64,000 bases of DNA from Acidimicrobiia bacterium (GTDB taxonomy: Bacteria; Actinomycetota; Acidimicrobiia; Acidimicrobiales; Aldehydirespiratoraceae): contig JAJEJB010000006.1 in the NCBI GenBank assembly GCA_022828135.1, positions 1 to 64,000 of the forward strand, written 5' to 3'. The notes beneath the pieces are model-generated. The model had not been told where the DNA came from, did not search any database, and worked only from the letters and a program-made list of their open reading frames with translations. Positions 62,960 through 64,000 of this stretch are shown here, piece after piece (positions within the stretch are counted from its first letter, which is position 1; each line of letters starts with the position of its first letter). A program made the translations under genes and the position numbers.

Positions 62960-63052
62960 GTGGGATCGCTCATCAAGAAGCGCCGCAAGCGCATGCGCAA
63001 GAAGAAGCACAAGAAGATGCTTCGGCGCACCCGGCATCAACGGCGCAAGTAG
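62960..63052 (+). CDS. bS22-type mini ribosomal protein (AURKAIP1/COX24 domain)
   Basis: A 30-residue, extremely basic peptide (GSLIKKRRKRMRKKKHKKM, then LRRTRHQRRK). It closely follows the actinobacterial protein bS22 found on the mycobacterial small ribosomal subunit (from memory MGSVIKKRRKRMSKKKHRK). It should bind 16S rRNA near the subunit interface. The GTG start has GTAGGG upstream at normal spacing. The peptide is a few residues shorter at its C-terminus than the mycobacterial one. It is on the opposite strand from its neighbours. Confidence 0.85.
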   Translation: MGSLIKKRRKRMRKKKHKKMLRRTRHQRRK

Positions 63053-63076
63053 CCACCGGCACTCCCACCAGTCCCC

Positions 63077-63808
63077 TCAGAGGGTCGCAGCGGCCGCTTC
63101 GGTAGTGGTGGCCACGATGCGGCCCTGCCCCGGGTGGGCGCCGGCGACGAACCAGGTGCTGCCGCTCCCGGCCAGATGTGGCGTCATCCCGGTGGAATCG
63201 CCCAGCCGGTCTCGCCACACCGCCAACTCCGGCACGACCCGCAGCGCAGCGGCCTCCAGGTCGTTGCCGTGCTCGCCGGCCGGGCCGCCCAGATCGTCCC
63301 ACGCCGCGTACACGGCTGCGGTGTCGCATCCCACCGGTGACAGCTGCAGGGTGTACTGCTCGCAGACGTAAGGCAGCGGATCGACGATCTCGCCGATGCC
63401 CCGCACCCGGGCCCGGCCACCGGCAAGACAGAACGCCACGTCCGCGCCGATCGATGCCGCCGCTGAGGTGTCGCCGAACCGGGCCCAGCGCAGCACTGCG
63501 GCCGCATCGGCCGAGCCGCCCCCCAGACCGGCCCCGACCGGGATCCGCTTGTACACGGTGACCTGCGCCAGTTGGCCGCACAGCGCCAGTGCACGCTCGA
63601 CGAGGTTCTGACCGGGACGGGCCACGCCGTGCAACTCGTTGCCCGTCTCATCGAGCATCCGCAAGCCGGACTTGCCCGCCACGATCTCGAGCCGGTCGGA
63701 GAAGTCGAGCGTCACCATCTCGGCGTCGACGGTGTGATAGCCGTCCGGCCGCACGCCAGTGATCCGCAGACTGAGCGTCAGCTTGGCCGGCGCGGATGCC
63801 TCGATCAC
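63077..63808 (-). CDS. ispE: 4-diphosphocytidyl-2-C-methyl-D-erythritol kinase
   Basis: A 243-residue GHMP kinase of the non-mevalonate isoprenoid pathway. The start ASAPAKLTLSLRITGVRPDG and the ATP loop PVGAGLGGGSADAAAVLRW are typical. The C-terminal GHMP segment HLAGSGSTWFVAG is also present. It is shorter than most IspE proteins (about 280-310 residues), losing parts of the middle, yet all motifs remain. The GTG start has a TANNNT box 6 nt upstream. Confidence 0.9.
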   Translation of the reverse strand: MIEASAPAKLTLSLRITGVRPDGYHTVDAEMVTLDFSDRLEIVAGKSGLRMLDETGNELHGVARPGQNLVERALALCGQLAQVTVYKRIPVGAGLGGGSADAAAVLRWARFGDTSAAASIGADVAFCLAGGRARVRGIGEIVDPLPYVCEQYTLQLSPVGCDTAAVYAAWDDLGGPAGEHGNDLEAAALRVVPELAVWRDRLGDSTGMTPHLAGSGSTWFVAGAHPGQGRIVATTTEAAAATL

Positions 63809-63814
63809 ACCGCG

Positions 63815-63820
63815 AAGCTA
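63815..63820 (-). promoter_or_regulatory. TANNNT -10 box before ispE
   Basis: On the minus strand TAGCTT lies 6 nt before the GTG at 63808; no ribosome site is visible. Confidence 0.35.
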
Positions 63821-63858
63821 CAGTCCACGGGTTGCGCCGCGAGGAGAGGGAGAGAACC

Positions 63859-64000
63859 TTGCCTTCAGGCTCGTTCATGGGCAACGCCGTGCTGAGGAGA
63901 GAGGACCCCGACCTGCTCACCGGCGAGGCCCGCTATGTGGGCGACATGACGCCGCCCGGCACGGTGCATGTCGTCTTCGTGCGCTCGGTGATGGCCCACG
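63859..64000 (+). CDS. Molybdenum hydroxylase large subunit (CoxL/XdhB-like), N-terminal fragment
   Basis: The gene runs off the right edge after about 47 codons. The visible sequence (MGNAVLRREDPDLLTGEARY, then VGDMTPPGTVHVVFVRSVMA) is the standard N-terminus of the molybdopterin-binding subunit of CO/xanthine dehydrogenases. A TTG start is supported by GGAGAGGGAGAG upstream. The active-site loop lies outside the window, so form I CO dehydrogenase, form II or another hydroxylase cannot be decided. The coxD-G maturation genes 11 kb away probably serve it. Confidence 0.85.
   Translation, partial: MPSGSFMGNAVLRREDPDLLTGEARYVGDMTPPGTVHVVFVRSVMAH

Overview
This is a high-GC actinobacterial chromosome segment. 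Gene content points to the class Acidimicrobiia or a close relative. That placement is inference from the DUF501-ppx and ftsB-eno neighbourhoods, a bS22-type mini ribosomal protein, a prs-rplY-pth-mfd block, many acyl-CoA dehydrogenase, CoA-transferase and enoyl-CoA hydratase genes, and many starts without a Shine-Dalgarno sequence.

Left edge (1-3.6 kb): accessory DNA. It holds the 5' end of an IS3-type transposase, a MntA/HepT (type VII) toxin-antitoxin pair, a P4-type tyrosine integrase behind an AT-rich control region, and a DMT-like membrane protein.

3.7-19.2 kb: oxidative and acyl-CoA catabolism. Genes are an AGPS-like FAD oxidase, two class III CoA-transferase-family proteins (one racemase-like), a beta-hydroxyacid dehydrogenase, an ACAD10/11-like phosphotransferase, a trimethylamine-dehydrogenase-like flavoprotein with a rebuilt substrate pocket, thiol peroxidase, an aromatic amino acid decarboxylase, an enoyl-CoA hydratase, an HpcH-type aldolase, and an ACAD / AMACR-like / MaoC / ACAD run that looks like a branched-chain or steroid side-chain beta-oxidation unit.

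19.2-28.9 kb: envelope and redox genes. They include a small membrane coiled-coil protein, a cytochrome b / sulfite-oxidase-fold fusion and xylose isomerase. The most unusual locus follows: two paralogous lipoproteins, each with 14 short RCC1-like repeats, flank a secreted fusion of YceI, cytochrome c and a PHM-type copper monooxygenase. A ROK sugar kinase comes next.

28.9-46.2 kb: a FadE28/29-like acyl-CoA dehydrogenase pair, an orphan MT-A70 methyltransferase, a sulfatase/amidohydrolase pair, an SMP-30 lactonase, iron superoxide dismutase, a second beta-hydroxyacid dehydrogenase, tRNA-Leu(TAA), a Cas4/AddB-like Fe-S nuclease, an MFS exporter, an enoyl-CoA hydratase and pyruvate carboxylase.

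46.2-64 kb: mostly minus-strand core genes (ppx, DUF501, ftsB, eno, mazG, a parvulin-type lipoprotein, mfd, pth, rplY, prs, tRNA-Gln, ispE). They are interrupted by a coxG-mobA-coxF-coxE-coxD maturation cluster for a molybdenum hydroxylase. The 5' end of a CoxL-like large subunit appears at the right edge, about 11 kb from that cluster. No rRNA operon or CRISPR array was seen.
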